Shown: piece after piece, positions 31,498 to 31,603 of the stretch
Numbering within the stretch: position 1 is the stretch's first letter
Layout: every line of letters begins with the position of its first letter
Assembly (NCBI GenBank): GCA_050943075.1
Contig: JBMNOM010000010.1
Span: 1 to 31,603 of the forward strand
DNA: 31,603 nucleotides
DNA from: CAJKWP01 sp050943075
GTDB taxonomy: Bacteria; Bacillota; Clostridia; Christensenellales; UBA1242
Reading direction: 5' to 3'
Notes under the pieces: model-generated
The model's database searches: none
What the model saw: only the letters and a program-made list of their open reading frames with translations
Told to the model about the DNA's origin: nothing
Translations under genes and position numbers: made by a program

Positions 31498-31603
31498 GAG
31501 TAGGTTATAAATAGGGTAGTATTGCCTTGTAGTTTTGTTTGCATTTATTAAATAAATTTCATTTTTTAAGAAAATTAAGTAAAAAAAATTAAAAAGTTAA
31601 GAA

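Noticed and set aside
1..31603. CRISPR array, prophage, IS element or toxin-antitoxin pair
   Set aside because: No regular spaced repeats, transposase, integrase or recognisable toxin or antitoxin was seen; the only clear DNA repeat is the 84-bp coding duplication.

Overview
The window is AT-rich chromosomal DNA (about one third G+C by eye) that uses the standard bacterial code: TAA, TGA and TAG all act as stops. It carries spmA/spmB, yabP/yabQ, ricT and an RsfA-like regulator beside housekeeping genes. This points to an endospore-forming or recently spore-forming low-GC Bacillota, probably an uncultured clostridial or gut-type lineage. No CRISPR array, tRNA, rRNA, phage gene, transposase or insertion sequence was seen.

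Layout. 134-9274 is the accessory, poorly characterised part: a minus-strand membrane-anchored coiled-coil protein with six AT-hook cores, a small unknown protein, a double-anchored lipoprotein, cardiolipin synthase, a frameshifted Myb/RsfA-like regulator (minus), a gene broken by two frameshifts, and an exported protein. 9412-10279 (minus) is a yabP-yabQ-divIC-like sporulation/division cluster. 10464-18234 (plus) holds secA, a DHH phosphoesterase, ychF and a P-type ATPase; uppP (minus) and folD (plus) follow. 20262-21568 is the rplJ-rplL ribosomal stalk operon with a consensus promoter, an L10-type leader and a terminator-like hairpin. 21605-24923 is holB-ricT-yabB-rsmI, then sodA. spmA-spmB (minus) is divergent from tatD-ksgA. 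An unknown gene and glnS end the window. Several blocks lie near the replication origin in Bacillus, so an origin-proximal location is plausible.

How the genes relate. Envelope functions recur: SecA export, UppP lipid-carrier recycling, cardiolipin synthesis, a DivIC-like division protein and exported proteins. Translation and rRNA maintenance form a second group: L10, L12, RsmI, RsmA, YabB, YchF and GlnRS. The sporulation genes sit in two short minus-strand operons that share the 9-mer CATATACAT upstream.

Most unusual points. (1) The 858-residue membrane protein with six RGRP AT-hook cores and tyrosine-rich repeats looks like a possible membrane-nucleoid tether. (2) Four same-sign frameshifts (one base missing) at homopolymers fall in three genes, two of them sporulation-type. 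The one in spmB lies on an in-phase A_AAA_AAG slippery heptamer. (3) Several genes have a -10 box directly upstream of the ATG and no Shine-Dalgarno, which suggests leaderless transcripts.
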